Made by a program: the position numbers and the translations under genes. Under the pieces are notes generated by a model. It was not told the DNA's origin, ran no database searches, and was given only the letters and a program-made list of their open reading frames with translations. From Liolophura sinensis (lineage: Eukaryota; Mollusca; Polyplacophora; Chitonida; Chitonidae), in assembly GCF_032854445.1 (NCBI RefSeq), contig NC_088295.1, forward strand, positions 61,673,249 to 61,737,248: 64,000 nucleotides of DNA, written 5' to 3'. Of the stretch, positions 52,339-64,000 are shown piece after piece. Position 1 is the first letter of the stretch, and each line of letters starts with the position of its first letter.

Positions 52339-53557
52339 TGTGGATATCTCTAACATATGGTTCAATGTGATGGGAACGGGGTCGGACATATTGTGGATAT
52401 CGTCATCTCTAACATGTGGTTCAATGTGATGGGAACGGGACCGGACAGATTGTGGATATCGTCATCTCTAACATGTGGTTCAATGTGATGGGAACGGGAC
52501 CGGACAGATTGTGAATATCTTCATCTGTAACATGTGGTTCAATGGGTTGGGAACGGGGCCGGACATATGTACTGTGGATATCTTCATCTCTAACATGTGG
52601 TTCAATGTGATGGGAACGGGGCCGGACATATTGTGGATATCTTCATCTCTAACATGTGGTTCAATGTGACGGGAATGGGGCCGGACATATGTACTGTGGA
52701 TATCGTCATCTCTAACATGTGGTTCAATGTGATGGGAATGGGGTCGGACATATTGTGGATATCTTCATCTCTAACATGTGGTTCAATGTGATGGGAACGG
52801 GACCGGACAGATTGTGGATATCTTCATCTCTAACATGTGGTTCAATGTGATGGGAACGGGACCGGACAGATTGTGGATATCTTCATCTGTAACATGTGGT
52901 TCAATGGGTTGGGAACGGGGCCGGACATATGTACTGTGGATATCTTCATCTCTAACATGTGGTTCAATGTGATGGGAACGGGGCCGGACATATTGTGGAT
53001 ATCTTCATCTCTAACATGTGGTTCAATGTGACGGGAATGGGGCCGGACATAAGTACTGTGGATATCGTCATCTCTAACATGTGGTTCAATGTGATGGGAA
53101 TGGGGTCGGACATATTGTGGATATCTTCATCTCTAACATGTGGTTCAATGTGACGGGAATGGGGCCGGACATATGTACTGTGGATATCGTCATCTCTAAC
53201 ATGTGGTTCAATGTGATGGGAACGGGGTCGGACAAATTGTGGATATCTTCATCTCTAACATGTGGTTCAATGTGATGGGAACCGGGCCGGACATATGTAC
53301 TGTGGATATCGTCATCTCTAACATGTGGTTCAATGTGATGGGAATGGGGTCGGACATATTGTGGATATCTTCATCTCTAACATGTGGTTCAATGTGACGG
53401 GAATGGGGCCGGACATATGTACTGTGGATATCGTCATCTCTAACATGTGGTTCAATGTGATGGGAACGGGGTCGGACAAATTGTGGATATCTTAATCTCT
53501 AACATGTGGTTCAATGTGATGGGAACGGGGCCGGACATATACACTGTGGATATCATC
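52339..53557 (+). repeat. Minisatellite: 20 units of 59 or 63 bp with higher-order structure
   Basis: Units read 'tgtggatatc', 't/gtcatctctaacatgtgg', 'ttcaatgtgatgggaacggg' and 'gccggacata'. The longer units add four bases from 'tgtac'. I located the 'ggttcaat' anchor 20 times between 52359 and 53508. Spacings are 59,59,59,63,59,63,59,59,59,63,59,63,59,63,59,63,59,63,59. From about 52898 onward the two lengths mostly alternate, giving a 122-base higher-order unit. A marked variant ('tctgtaacatg' plus 'caatgggttgg') occurs twice, 362 bases apart, so a six-unit block was duplicated. 59 is not a multiple of three and the 64-codon open frames break, so this is not a repeat protein. Confidence 0.97.
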
Positions 53558-56500
53558 AGCGGCAGGTGTTGGGACGGCGCTGTTGATGTCCTCATGCGCT
53601 ACCCAGATGATGATGATGGCTTTAGTTTTATGTCGGCTACATTCTATTCAGTGACGCGCACCAACTCAGCGATATATGTTTACCAACTACAATCTTTGTA
53701 TTTATTTCAAGTGATCGGTTCACTTAGGTCACTAATTTCTGTTTGGCCTTAGGACACTGCATTACATCAACCCCCGTCAACAAATTAATTTCTTTGCAAA
53801 CTATATATAATAACGACTTCTTTCCGGATAAAAACGGTATATTGTCACGATTATGTTTTGGACAATGAACTCTGCAAGCAGACAATTGAGTATATCATGG
53901 TGGAATGCGAACTAGAGAACATCGATATAGGTTTCAGTCAACCATCAGCAGCTGGTTGAAAAGAAAACAAAGGTTTGATACTAAAAAGCCAGCATGATTT
54001 ATTTGCAGCTCTGCATACAAATACTCAACGCTACGAAAACAAATCAGATGCAAATTAGGAGTAATGAATAAACTTTACAGTCGATTATGGTGCATTGAAT
54101 AAAGACACGATAATCGGTATGCGGTTTGTTGTAATAATTATTCGGAATAATTTAACACAAATTAGTGTTATTGTTTTACTTTATCACAGAGGTTATGTTG
54201 AACGAGTTTACCCACCTGGTCATTGACGACATCAGTTTACATCGGGAGACGTTCGCACGTCAGCTGCTCGCCACCGTGTCACAGCTATCTACAGCTTGGT
54301 GTAAAATGACCAGTACTGATGACAGGTGTCAAGTGGAGTGACAAGTGTTCACCGGGAAACGAACACCTCCTGCAGAAGTTCCGTTTCCTTTTTTCTGACT
54401 TCATTACGTTTTCGCCGGACTCAGTTATCTTTATCAGACTCTAAAAGAGAAGAGTAAACAGAAATAGAGAACAATTTGACCTCATGAAAAAGTTCCGGCA
54501 GGTGACAAAAATCAGAATATTAGTAAATATTATAGTATTAATAGTTCGCATATATTTAGTACATGTAAATGATAAAGTACATACGTGTCTAACTCCGGTC
54601 AAGACAATTTCTGTCTTTTCACCCAAAACTTAATCATTTGTTTTCATGCTGCACGTGATACTTGCATGTACACAATTTTATAGTAATCTACAGTATTTCT
54701 AGGTAAAACTGTTATAGACGCGAGGCGATATATTTTCGCTGTAAGGTATCTGACGTAGGCCACTGTAGTGACATAAAGACACCCACACTGACATCCGTTT
54801 CACTTTACCTGTTATGGTGTGTATTACCAACGTCGTTGTCATTGTGACAGTACCGTATGATCTCAGAGCTCGCGAGATTGTGTGAGAGTGACAAATACAC
54901 GGTACTGCCTTGTCCACAGAACGCCTTCCCTACTATATACAAGTTTTTTACCGTCATACACCAGCAGGCTGGCGAATGCCTGGTGTGTACTCAAAATCTT
55001 TACACCTCTGAGTAAACGCGAACTGGAAGCCATTGTCAACACCACCACATAGTGAAGGATAGGTGTAAGTAAGCTCGCCTTTCAGAAATTCTTGTGCTCG
55101 GACGAACAGCAGAAGATAATGTGTGTGCTGTACAAACAAGAGAGTCCAGTATCTGCGACCGTCAGTACACAGGGGCCAGACTTCAATGGGGCTCGACTCG
55201 GTATGATCCCCATTGTCAAACGTCTTAACACTAGTCTTATATAGACATTACAAACATAACAGCTGAATGGAAAAAATCTGATGAGCCACACTGACCCAGA
55301 AATACCCTGCCCTGGGCTCAGTTATGTACTGTTCACGGGATTGATGCGCCGACAAAAATGCCACCGGTGACCGTCTACATGAACATATAAGTAATCTGTG
55401 CAGCCTTGACGTTTGATGTATATAAAATATACAGGAAATAAAATGTGTCGAGACCATGTGCATCACATCAAATGATAACTGGTTTTGGGTTAGATTCTTC
55501 TTTTTCATTTTTTTGAAAAGAAAATAAAAATAGGCCTACATTGGTGCGGGATAAGTCCATTATAAGTTCTGTGGTGGAGTGCCTTGAGACAAAAAATTTT
55601 GTGGTCGCATCCTTGCAGAAATTCTCATAATACCGCCCTCATAGGGCTTAATCTGGCTTGGACTCGGTGCATGTCTACTAAGAGAATACTTGTCACAAGC
55701 GAGTTGATGAGATTGTGCAGAATTTTTTACTACCGATTAAAAATAATTGTTGATTTATTTATGGGATTAGAGATAACGAAAATTTCTCCATGTTCCTGAC
55801 AAACCTACAAAATGCCGCGGTCAAGGCAGCCAATCGAAGCGTACAAATGTATATGATAGGCCTACAGCTGGGCATGAGATGCTTGTTAACTGTATTCATT
55901 CGATAAGCGTAGGAAGATATTGGTACCGGAAGTAGCTAGAAAGGGCGCAGCAACAACAGCAGGGCAGCATTTGGTGAAAAGGCCCTCACGATACATTACA
56001 TGTAACGATGATAAACATATAATTGTCGTACAAATCGTTCTGTATAAAACATATCCCGCGAACCAACAATGCCGACAAGACCAACAACCTTTAAAATTCT
56101 TTTGAGGTTCTACCTTAATTCCACAAACGTGAAATAAGGTTTGTTCGTCGGAAATATAGCGTGTGCTTTTATGTCCTCCGACCAGGCCAGAGACTAAGGT
56201 AAGATCTTTGAAGATCAAATATCGTGCCGGCAACATCAAAAGGAGGGGCCAGCCGTGTAAACTCGGGTATAAGATATTATCCGTCCTACACTTCGAGAGT
56301 GGGCTATTTGGTCACGTTGAGTACACTATCTAAGTTAGGCACCTCGAACTTCGTAACGATTAGATGTCATACGTTTCCAATTAGCCGCTAATGATCTGCG
56401 CGTCTTTGCGAACCAGGTGTGCAAAATGTATCTCGTCGGCTTGTCTAAATACACTGAGAACATCGATTCAATAAAAGATGCCTTAATTACGTTAAATTTG

Positions 56501-57702
56501 TCATTCTTGTCACAATGTCTATCGAGTGTGGGCCGGCCTCATGGCCAATTGTTAATTCTTATGGACAACAAAGCGCGCAAAAGCAGGTTAATAAGCACAC
56601 ATCATCGATGAAACCAATCAATTACCACGATAAAATCAAGTTCGGTAAACCAGCCCATGGTTAATACATGTTAATGAAGTCATGAATTACATAACGTGTG
56701 TGTACCTGAGATAAAAGAATATTAGAGTTGTATTTCGCCAATTCTGTTTGCCAATCATAAATATGACGTCATCGTCAAATTTAAACAGCTGTAGACATCG
56801 TCTTTAACACATTAAGCAGTTAGACACGGGGGAAATACACAGACCAAAAAGTTAGCTGTACCCCTAAAAAGTCTTTCTTGATTTCTATTGAAGAACGACA
56901 CTATAGAGTATTTACTTCAGGATTAAACATATGGGTTGTAAGACCATATATGTGTCGTAATTTTTTTTAATTGAAATCTGGTATATAAAAATGTCTTATT
57001 CGATTTTTTTATTTAAATTTTTTCTTATACATATATAAAGAACTTTTAGATCGGTAATGATAATATGTATGAATTTCTCAAAGGAATTTTGAAATTAATG
57101 TGTACCGGACACAGATAAATAATTACCCAGCAAGGCCGGTAGAGTTCCTACAGATATGGCTGTCTTTGCAGGAGTTTATCAATTATAACCAACAGCAGTA
57201 AAACAAATTTGCCATTTGTCTTCCGTAGTCTCTCAGGAGGGTCAACGTGGCAGGTTTATAAGTAAATTTGTGGTTACTAAAAGAGCGGGGTTAGAAGGGC
57301 CACCATCGTACAATCTACACAGGTACGCCTAGGGAATAAATTATTACAAATTTGTCGGGATTTGGTGCATGCGATTCTACACAGGGTTGTTCTGGTTATT
57401 ATCAAGTTATAACGGAAAATGATAAGTGCCCGATCAGTCTCTAATTCTTTCACGTCCACATTGCTTACCCGTGGATGAAGAATAGCCCTGGCTATTCGCA
57501 GGGGGCAATTTCGCATGTGTCGGCAGTAAATTGTCTGCAATAATTTATGGATTTGGTTGCCAGATTGTATTATCAGGGTTTGTCTGGTTTTATTTGACCA
57601 CGCTTGGAAGAGATTGGTGGCTATCCTCAACCTGACCTGGGATTAACGTTTACACAAAGTTTGAAATATCTCTGAGGAAAGAAAAACGAACATAATCTAT
57701 AC
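53558..57702. other. Non-coding stretch, no gene recognised
   Basis: It includes the end of an open frame that leaves the minisatellite and stops at 53752 with no domain. Minus-strand frames of 61-117 codons (54441-56239) start at mixed codons and overlap each other. Nothing was recognised. Confidence 0.55.
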
Positions 57703-57947
57703 ATGTCCACTTAAAAAAGTAATCTGTTTTTGTCTGAGTGATGCTAGAAATTATTCTGTTTTTATTAACATAATATTCTGTCATATTCAACATAATATCT
57801 TGTTAGTCTAAAGAATCTTTACGTTGAAATATGGAATAAGTGTTTTATTTTTAACACAACAATCTGCTGCATTAGCAGAATACATTCTAGCATCACTCAG
57901 ACAACAGATATTGTTGTAAAATTAAGAGATTACTTTTTTGAGTGTAC
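57703..57947. mobile_element. Palindromic MITE-like element, copy 2
   Basis: The outer ends match as inverted repeats: 'tgtccacttaaaaaagtaat' on the left against 'tgtacactcaaaaaagtaat' read in reverse from the right. Inside, 'gtctgagtgatgctagaa' on the left matches the reverse complement of 'ttctagcatcactcagac' on the right. The centre ('aatattctgtcatattc', 'ttgttagtc') is the same as in copy 1 at 21371-21606, in the same orientation. This copy is the better preserved. It has no coding capacity. Confidence 0.82.
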
Positions 57948-58283
57948 AATGCATACGTAATCATTCGTGGAAAATCTTGATAAAATAGTATAAATATCCA
58001 AAACTAGCGTAATTCTGCGACGATAAATTGATGTTCTGTCATTCCTCTTAATTTTTTGTTTTCTGTAATCCCCTGAGAGGCTGCAATGCAAAGCCATCAA
58101 AGAGAGTCTGGCGCCTAAATCCTATATATACTGGATGACTGACTGATTCATTGACTGCTTCACTAACTGATTGGCTGCTTAAGTCATACGACTGAATGAA
58201 TTGTGAGCGTGTAGACGGACTGGCTGACAAGGCGAATGATCGGCTGATAAACAGACTGGCTGTTTTTTTTAATCACCCATTTG
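57948..58283. other. Non-coding stretch with weak ACTG-type repeats
   Basis: 58130-58260 has many scattered 'actgact', 'tgattc' and 'ggctg' blocks, an irregular simple-sequence patch. Confidence 0.5.
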
Positions 58284-58475
58284 TAAATTTATTTGACTGG
58301 TAAGTTGAACTCAATAAGACGGACCTGGAGTTTTCGGATTAAACTACCGCCCTTTGTCAAGTACGTGACATACCTCTTGACTTAAAGCCGGAGCCGACCC
58401 AGAATGACCTGGATTCGAACTCACAACGTCTCTGGTCAAGAGCGAGCTATACCACCTTAACCAGATGAGTCATAG
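58284..58475 (-). mobile_element. SINE family B, minus strand
   Basis: The tail side reads 'aatttatttgactggt', the middle 'ttaaactaccgccctttgtc', 'gtacgtgacatacctcttga' and 'gacctggattcgaac', with the reverse B box GGATTCGAAC at 58411-58420. The head reads, on the minus strand, 'catctggttaaggtggtata', an A-box-like segment, and 'gctcgctcttgaccagag'. Spacing of the two boxes suits a polymerase III promoter, but the stems do not pair as a tRNA. Confidence 0.62.
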
Positions 58476-58577
58476 CGGATTGTATCATAAAATGACTAAC
58501 TGATTCATGTTTCCGCGACTTAATGACCTACGAACTTGCCGCCTGTCAAACAGACAAAAAACAAAACAAAACAAAAA

Positions 58578-58581
<4 letters not shown>

Positions 58582-58661
<80 letters not shown>
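58582..58661. repeat. CA microsatellite, about 40 repeats
   Basis: An uninterrupted AC run of about 80 bases. It is preceded by an A/C-rich stretch 'acaaaacaaaacaaaaaaca' (58561-58580). Confidence 0.97.
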
Positions 58662-58663
<2 letters not shown>

Positions 58664-61600
58664 ACAAACTGATACACCGTTCACTGACCAAATAACTATG
58701 TGAAATGTGAGATTTATATATAGGTTAAGATACTGACAGAACTAGTGCATAACGGACTCGTGAACTGAAAAAGTAAGTAAAGCACAAACCCGTTGTATAT
58801 GAATATCTGCCTAAATGACATACTGACTAAGTGAAGAACTAAATGATTGTCACATTATCTGGTAAAGATCGATTTACCGACTTACGATATGAGTCACAGA
58901 TATCGAATGACTAGCACAATGACGGTCCGGACAAACTGTCAGGTAAACAAGTAAAGTTCGACTCAATGATTTACGTTATATGATTGGCAGGTGTTACATT
59001 TAACCTACTAACAGACTTACGGACTGAGCGAATGCACTATCCCGCTCTGACAATTTGTCTGCCTTCCCGACTTGTCTTGATCATCACCTCTGCTTTACGT
59101 ATGCACCTATATTTCACGCACTGTAAATATATAGCACTGACTGGATCCATCGCCAGTTAAGTACTCACTTATAAAACTAAGTTAGTATCGTAAAATAGGT
59201 AAAATTAGACCGTGTACTATTTAGTTATAAGCCACGGTGAAATAGGTGAGCAGGTCTAATCTTATAATACAAAACAATTAAAGGGATGCTCATCAGCAGA
59301 GATCTAACCTAGATATTAATTTATTAATAACTTTTCAAAAATTCTGAAAAAAGGACGCAGGAAAATAATAAAGAATGAAATAGCGAATAATGTAAATACA
59401 AAAATAAATCGGAAAAATCGGAACAGCGGAATAGAGATACATATATGATGTACTTAAAATTGGCTACATTCAGTATTTAATATGTTTATTGACCAAAATA
59501 ACAAGATAAACCCATTGCAATCCGTTCTACATGGATGATGACCATGGCTGTTTGCGGAGGCTTTCCCGGCATTTTGGTCTTTGTCATAAAGCTGTTTTAT
59601 ACTACGTCGTCATGCATCATGTGGAAAACTTTGCTATACCGCGGCTCATTGAGAAAGATTGGTTGATTGGTCACTTGATTGATTGATTGATTAACTGATT
59701 CATCTGATGTTTGAAATGCTCTTCGGCAAACATTATTACAATATATGTGATAAGAGAAGAACGCTCGATTTCTTTGGTCAAGGAGAACAGAATTGTAGCC
59801 ACGTCATAACAAACAGGTTATATCGGGCATGTGTCAAAGACATTTAAAATGAGTCTTTAATTTGTGCTATATGACCTTAACTCAGTCTATACCTCTCTAA
59901 AACATATCCTACAATTCAATGTCGAGTGTTACACTATCATGTAATATGTCTCTTGCCTTTGAAACTTTGTAAACTGTTTGAAACGGAACACTCTGTTAAT
60001 GAGTAAGTGATGTGGGACTGCATGCTGAACATTGTGTAAACGATCTTTATACTCCAGTATGAAGTTAATAGAATGCGATGTTTTGTAAAAAGGGCTTGGT
60101 GAATGGAACCACACTCTAATACCTAGTGCATTGCTTCCTTTTAAAGATTAACAGCAAATATGTGAAACAGTCTGAGCGCAATACATGTATTTAAATGGCG
60201 GCAATGTGGAAAACAACGCAAGTGACATGGGGAGCCATGCAAAGCAATAGTGAAGTGTTCTTCGCAACGAGGAGTTAGCAATTCTCCAAGGCAATATGAA
60301 ATATATATGAAGTGAAGCGGCAGAGGTCACATGGGCCACTTGTAATCTAATTTAAGGTGTGTCTTACAAGTAAATGAACTTAGGCAAAGTGATAGTTTGC
60401 TAATTCCTGGCGGGGCCTATCGGAGCCTTCCTCCGAGCATGGCAGACGGTTTTCCCGCGTATTCACCAAGAGGTTGCTGTGCCAGCGTTGTGCCGAGAGC
60501 ACAGGCCTCAGTCACATGGCGACGGAGGTGACATTGAATAGATATTAACCTTCAAAACTATTCCACGCAGTGACGCATGCGCTCCACTGAGAGAGAAAGG
60601 AAGCTGACGAAAGAGAAGCACTTGATGTGCTGACATCGTTTATATGTTCGCGAGCACAGCTGTCATCTATGTAGGTGGCGCACCGATCAACTGATCCATC
60701 AGTTTTTGTCGGCATTTTCAAAGGAATCTAGGTGATTTGTCTTAACTTTAAAGGCCCAATTACTCCTGACAAGAAGTTCATTATACGCAGGCCAGTGATC
60801 GCTTTTGTTTTGTCTCCGCGTTTGACTGACGTACATCACAATCTTATTAACAAATTAATTGTCATTGTATAATGCTGTTACAGCTTCAAGCTTGATTTAA
60901 AATAATGTCTTTAATGAATGTTTTACTGGAAGACCAGTAGTTCGTTGCTTTTCTATCGTATCCAGTGGCTAGACCTTATCATCCAGTGATTCAATTTCTT
61001 ATCAAGCAGCAGATTAAAAATCTTTAATCTTGAATGCATGAGGATCCGTATATATACGAGCTCGGATTAAGATCGGGAAAGCCAATCGTATATAGTCTGT
61101 GAACCAAGTAACTGAACTGACTCTTTTTACAGATTTAAGCTCCAAATTTTTCTAACTTTTGAGCTTAATCATATACATTATACTCTAATGTTAACCCCCT
61201 TACAATCAGGCTGATACCACTTAACAAACTCATAAACAGTGTTACTATACTTGATCTCTCCACTCTTAAACTAGTTGATTTACCAGTGGGTTATAAACAG
61301 CCAATTAAAAAAGATATGGCTTTGTCTGCCGTAAAAATACAATTATGGGGGGAAAAAGAGTGAATGAATGATGCAAATAATTCATTAATTTGCCGGTTGA
61401 ACTACCGTACCTGTATTTGATTTGAAACTCTTTCGATTAATTCAGCCCTGAGTTCGGCGTGTTACATAATTCAATCATTCATTCTGTTGATGTCTTTATG
61501 TATTCTGTCGTCCATCAATTCACTCCATATAGCCATGCTTTACCTACCACCTTACAAAGAAAATCAAAATTATCACACGAAAATCAATATCTGCAATAAA

Positions 61601-63705
61601 AACAATATCATGAGATGGAGAAAAACATCATCAAAACATTCAATAAGGCGGTGACTAATCATATTCTCAAACTTATAACGGTGACCTCATCTTTAGAAAA
61701 TGATACAGTGACAAGTTATACCTGAATGCAGCGTATTTTCTTCAGTCAAGAAGATTTTGTTACCGGTAAAAGTAAGGTTGGTTTCAAGTTGCCTAGGGGG
61801 AGAGTAAATTACGCAGTGGCCATTTCCGATATCACTTTCGAGCACATTGGTTCTGTGTTCGACAGATATGCCTAATTAAATTGAGATTAACTAATGGGGG
61901 CAATGAAGAAAGGGAGGCGTTGTTTGGGTTTAATTATCAAGATACAGGTATTTTAATGATTTTGATGAAATGTTTTTCACTGTTAAAATAATGCCAGACA
62001 AGTGCAATGAGAGATTTTAAATTGTGATTTAAAAGTTCTTTATTTGACTGGCCACAGGTCTCTTGTAAAAACCAGTTTTCTATTTTAAAGCCTTTAAAGT
62101 GCATTTGAGCCATTCATCTCTTCCAGCTGTGTCCCTCTGTGCGATAATTTACTTCCAAGTTCTTAATCTGTCGTAAATCTCAAACATTAGCTTTTAAAGT
62201 TTCCCCACGCTGTTGTTGCATAATGGCTACCTGCAATGACCAAAGTTGACGATCTTTGTATGCCTCGTTACCCAAAACACTAAATGGCTTTCACAGTCTT
62301 TATCCTCTCAGAATTGATACTGAATAAAGGACATCAAGTAGAAGATTCGACTATATCGCTCCATTCGCAGAAACGTTACAAAGTCATTTCTCTCAACAGC
62401 CACTTGACAAACCGTTCGACGCCTTGACTTTGAGATTAGAGTCGTTTCTTGTCATTTCACACGGTCCGCTGTCGTGTCTAAAGGAACGTTGTGTTTCCCT
62501 TTCGATAATTGGAAAATGATGTAAAAGGTGCCAAGTGAAGAAAGGTAGATACAAAGGTGATTGCGTAAGTGATCGACGATCAAAGGTCAAATTTAATTCA
62601 GTCGAGAAATTTAGGGCCGTCAGGATTGTCAGGTGGTCACTGACCGTATCAGCTAAATTCTCCAAGACACACGGGTGTGTGTAAACTGATAGGCCTCTCT
62701 CAATGTACTTAATCCTCGAGATATAGGTATATGAGGACAAAGAGCAAGTCGAGGTCCCGGCTTGGGATATATGAGACCTGCTGATCGCATGGGCAATGGG
62801 TTGTCCGTTCTGGGAAGATGGCAACACTCCGGTGATTGAAGTTTCTAGGGGGGAGGAGGTTTGTGTGTATGTTTAGAGAGAACACAGGCCTTCCCACAAC
62901 CGGCTATTCTGTAGCCCAGTTAAGTTCAACTAAACTCTGGATATAAACCGACTCTTGTGAACAACTCACGTTTCTTCTATGTCAGGACTTTGTGACGACC
63001 TAACGCCTCGATTCGAACAAGAAAATGATTTCGAGTTCTTTCACACGAAGAAAAACCTCCAGAGAGCGGACTTCTCACAACGTCCATGGTTGGGGCACGC
63101 AGTGTTAATTGCGCTGTTCCCACCCCGAAGGCGCAGAGTAGGCTTGGGCACAGGCCCTCGGGAGGCCTGCGCATGGCCGACTCTTTCAGGCAATGGTGAC
63201 AAGCTATTTCCACATGTCAGAGGAAAGACAAAAATGGCGCTTTAGCATGCAATGCTAGTTGGCGGAAAATGTCCCAATGCCAATGGAATGAATTCAACTG
63301 TAAGCGCTCTTAACACCCAAGCCCTGACTTTAAATTAGCCATGTCACATGCAGAAGGAAATCTTGAGAGGGCCTCATACAGCCGCTTTGAGGGCTCCGCA
63401 ATTACTAACTACTGAACACACCAATTCCTTGTGGAACAATCGGGCTGGTTTTTTGGACAGGACCGAACTGAAATATGACGATAAAATAATAGCGATGGGA
63501 GACCGAGTCAGAGTTAGACGGGGTTGAGCGAGAATATTAGAGACCGAAATATGTTCTCATTTTAGACCATTTTTTTTTTCAAGAAATATTTTAATTTCGG
63601 TAACTATAGAAGTACTGGAGAGGCGCTTGACTGCGGTCAATGCCTTGTTCCTTGGGGAGCGATTAGATACCAAAAGCCCATTAGCAACGAGATCGCCACG
63701 TTTAT
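58662..63705. other. Non-coding stretch, no gene recognised
   Basis: A GATT-type run is at 59663-59695. 60400-60700 and 62980-63240 are GC-richer. The 144-codon minus frame at 62393-62827 shows no domain. 62979-63245 is open on both strands at once, which argues for composition and not coding. Confidence 0.5.
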
Positions 63706-63844
63706 ATGCAAATTAACGGCAAGGAAAAGGTGCCACGACAACAGCTTGTTTTTGGGTACAAACTGCTTTGTCACATACCACAGGCCATTTACAGCAAACC
63801 TCAATTTGTGAACCCATATGCTAGCCATTAGCTAATATGCAAAT
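63706..63844 (+). promoter_or_regulatory. Two octamer motifs 131 bp apart, possible enhancer
   Basis: ATGCAAAT occurs at 63706-63713 and at 63837-63844 in the same orientation, both preceded by TAT or AAT. The octamer is the known site for POU-domain factors. Homeodomain-type ATTA/TTAA cores lie beside the first (aaattaacg) and before the second (ccattagctaat). Enhancer function is inference. Confidence 0.3.
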
Positions 63845-64000
63845 CGCCTTGGAGCATTCTTTTCCCCTGTCCTATTTATCACCCCTTAATTCGCTTACCT
63901 CCCCCCTTTATCACTGCTAAGGCTCCCGTTGGAAGAGTTCTAACACTTTAGCTTAGTGTGCAAATAGAAATGGTTAAACCTTATAGCCTATACCAAACTC
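63845..64000. other. Non-coding right edge
   Basis: Contains a C/T-rich run at about 63864-63910; nothing else is recognised. Confidence 0.6.

Noticed and set aside
52475-53752. A run of overlapping 64-codon frames (repeat protein?)
   Set aside because: They are the same minisatellite read repeatedly from GTG codons. 59-bp units shift frame, so no continuous repeat protein exists.
57277-57630. 117-codon minus-strand frame
   Set aside because: Starts at TTG, no domain recognised; a GTAAGC donor-like word inside is not enough.
58507-58695. Thr-His repeat peptide
   Set aside because: Translation of the CA microsatellite.
62393-62827. 144-codon minus-strand frame
   Set aside because: No domain or plausible splice context; overlaps a second minus frame.

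Overview
The window looks like gene-poor nuclear DNA from an animal, most probably a mollusc (bivalve or gastropod). It is AT-rich, and no open frame reads convincingly as a known protein. There is no operon-like packing and no bacterial signal. The molluscan guess rests on several dispersed repeats whose sequence I recall from molluscan genomes: a tRNA-derived SINE ending in CGTACTCAAGAATATTTCAC (minus-strand reading) with a TTTA/AAAT tail, a second tRNA-headed SINE, a SINE-like unit ending in ACTCACTC, and a short element around a 'taacgccacatc' core. This is recall, not a database match.

Layout. 1-16 kb is mostly unique AT-rich sequence with a few SINE fragments, a 145-codon frame with leucine-rich-repeat-like spacing (7268-7705), and a GC-richer stretch (13.8-14.8 kb) beginning with a perfect CGCGCATGCGCG palindrome. 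16.8-17.1 kb holds an almost complete SINE flanked by a perfect 14-bp target-site duplication. 19.7-20.3 kb holds two small same-strand frames, one starting MGCG in a good Kozak context. 21.4-21.6 kb holds a palindromic MITE-like element with a relative at 57.7-57.9 kb. 22.8-22.9 kb is a long TA microsatellite. 26.2-27.25 kb is a repeat cluster: a SINE, a 20-bp degenerate minisatellite, two tRNA-like heads and two tandem SINE bodies. 29.4-45 kb is largely featureless apart from small hairpins, poly-G tracts and possible regulatory motifs. 45.5-46.4 kb shows one SINE inserted in another, followed by a degenerate 230-bp tandem duplication. 49.2-51.8 kb has three more SINE copies. 52.34-53.56 kb is a 20-unit minisatellite with regularly mixed 59- and 63-bp units. 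58.3-58.7 kb has a SINE and a CA microsatellite. The right edge has two perfect octamer motifs 131 bp apart.

No genes can be shown to work together here. The window is best read as intergenic or intronic sequence shaped by SINE and MITE insertion and satellite expansion. The few coding candidates are listed at low confidence; transcripts or sequence from related species would decide them. No CRISPR array, rRNA, functional tRNA, transposase or reverse transcriptase was seen.
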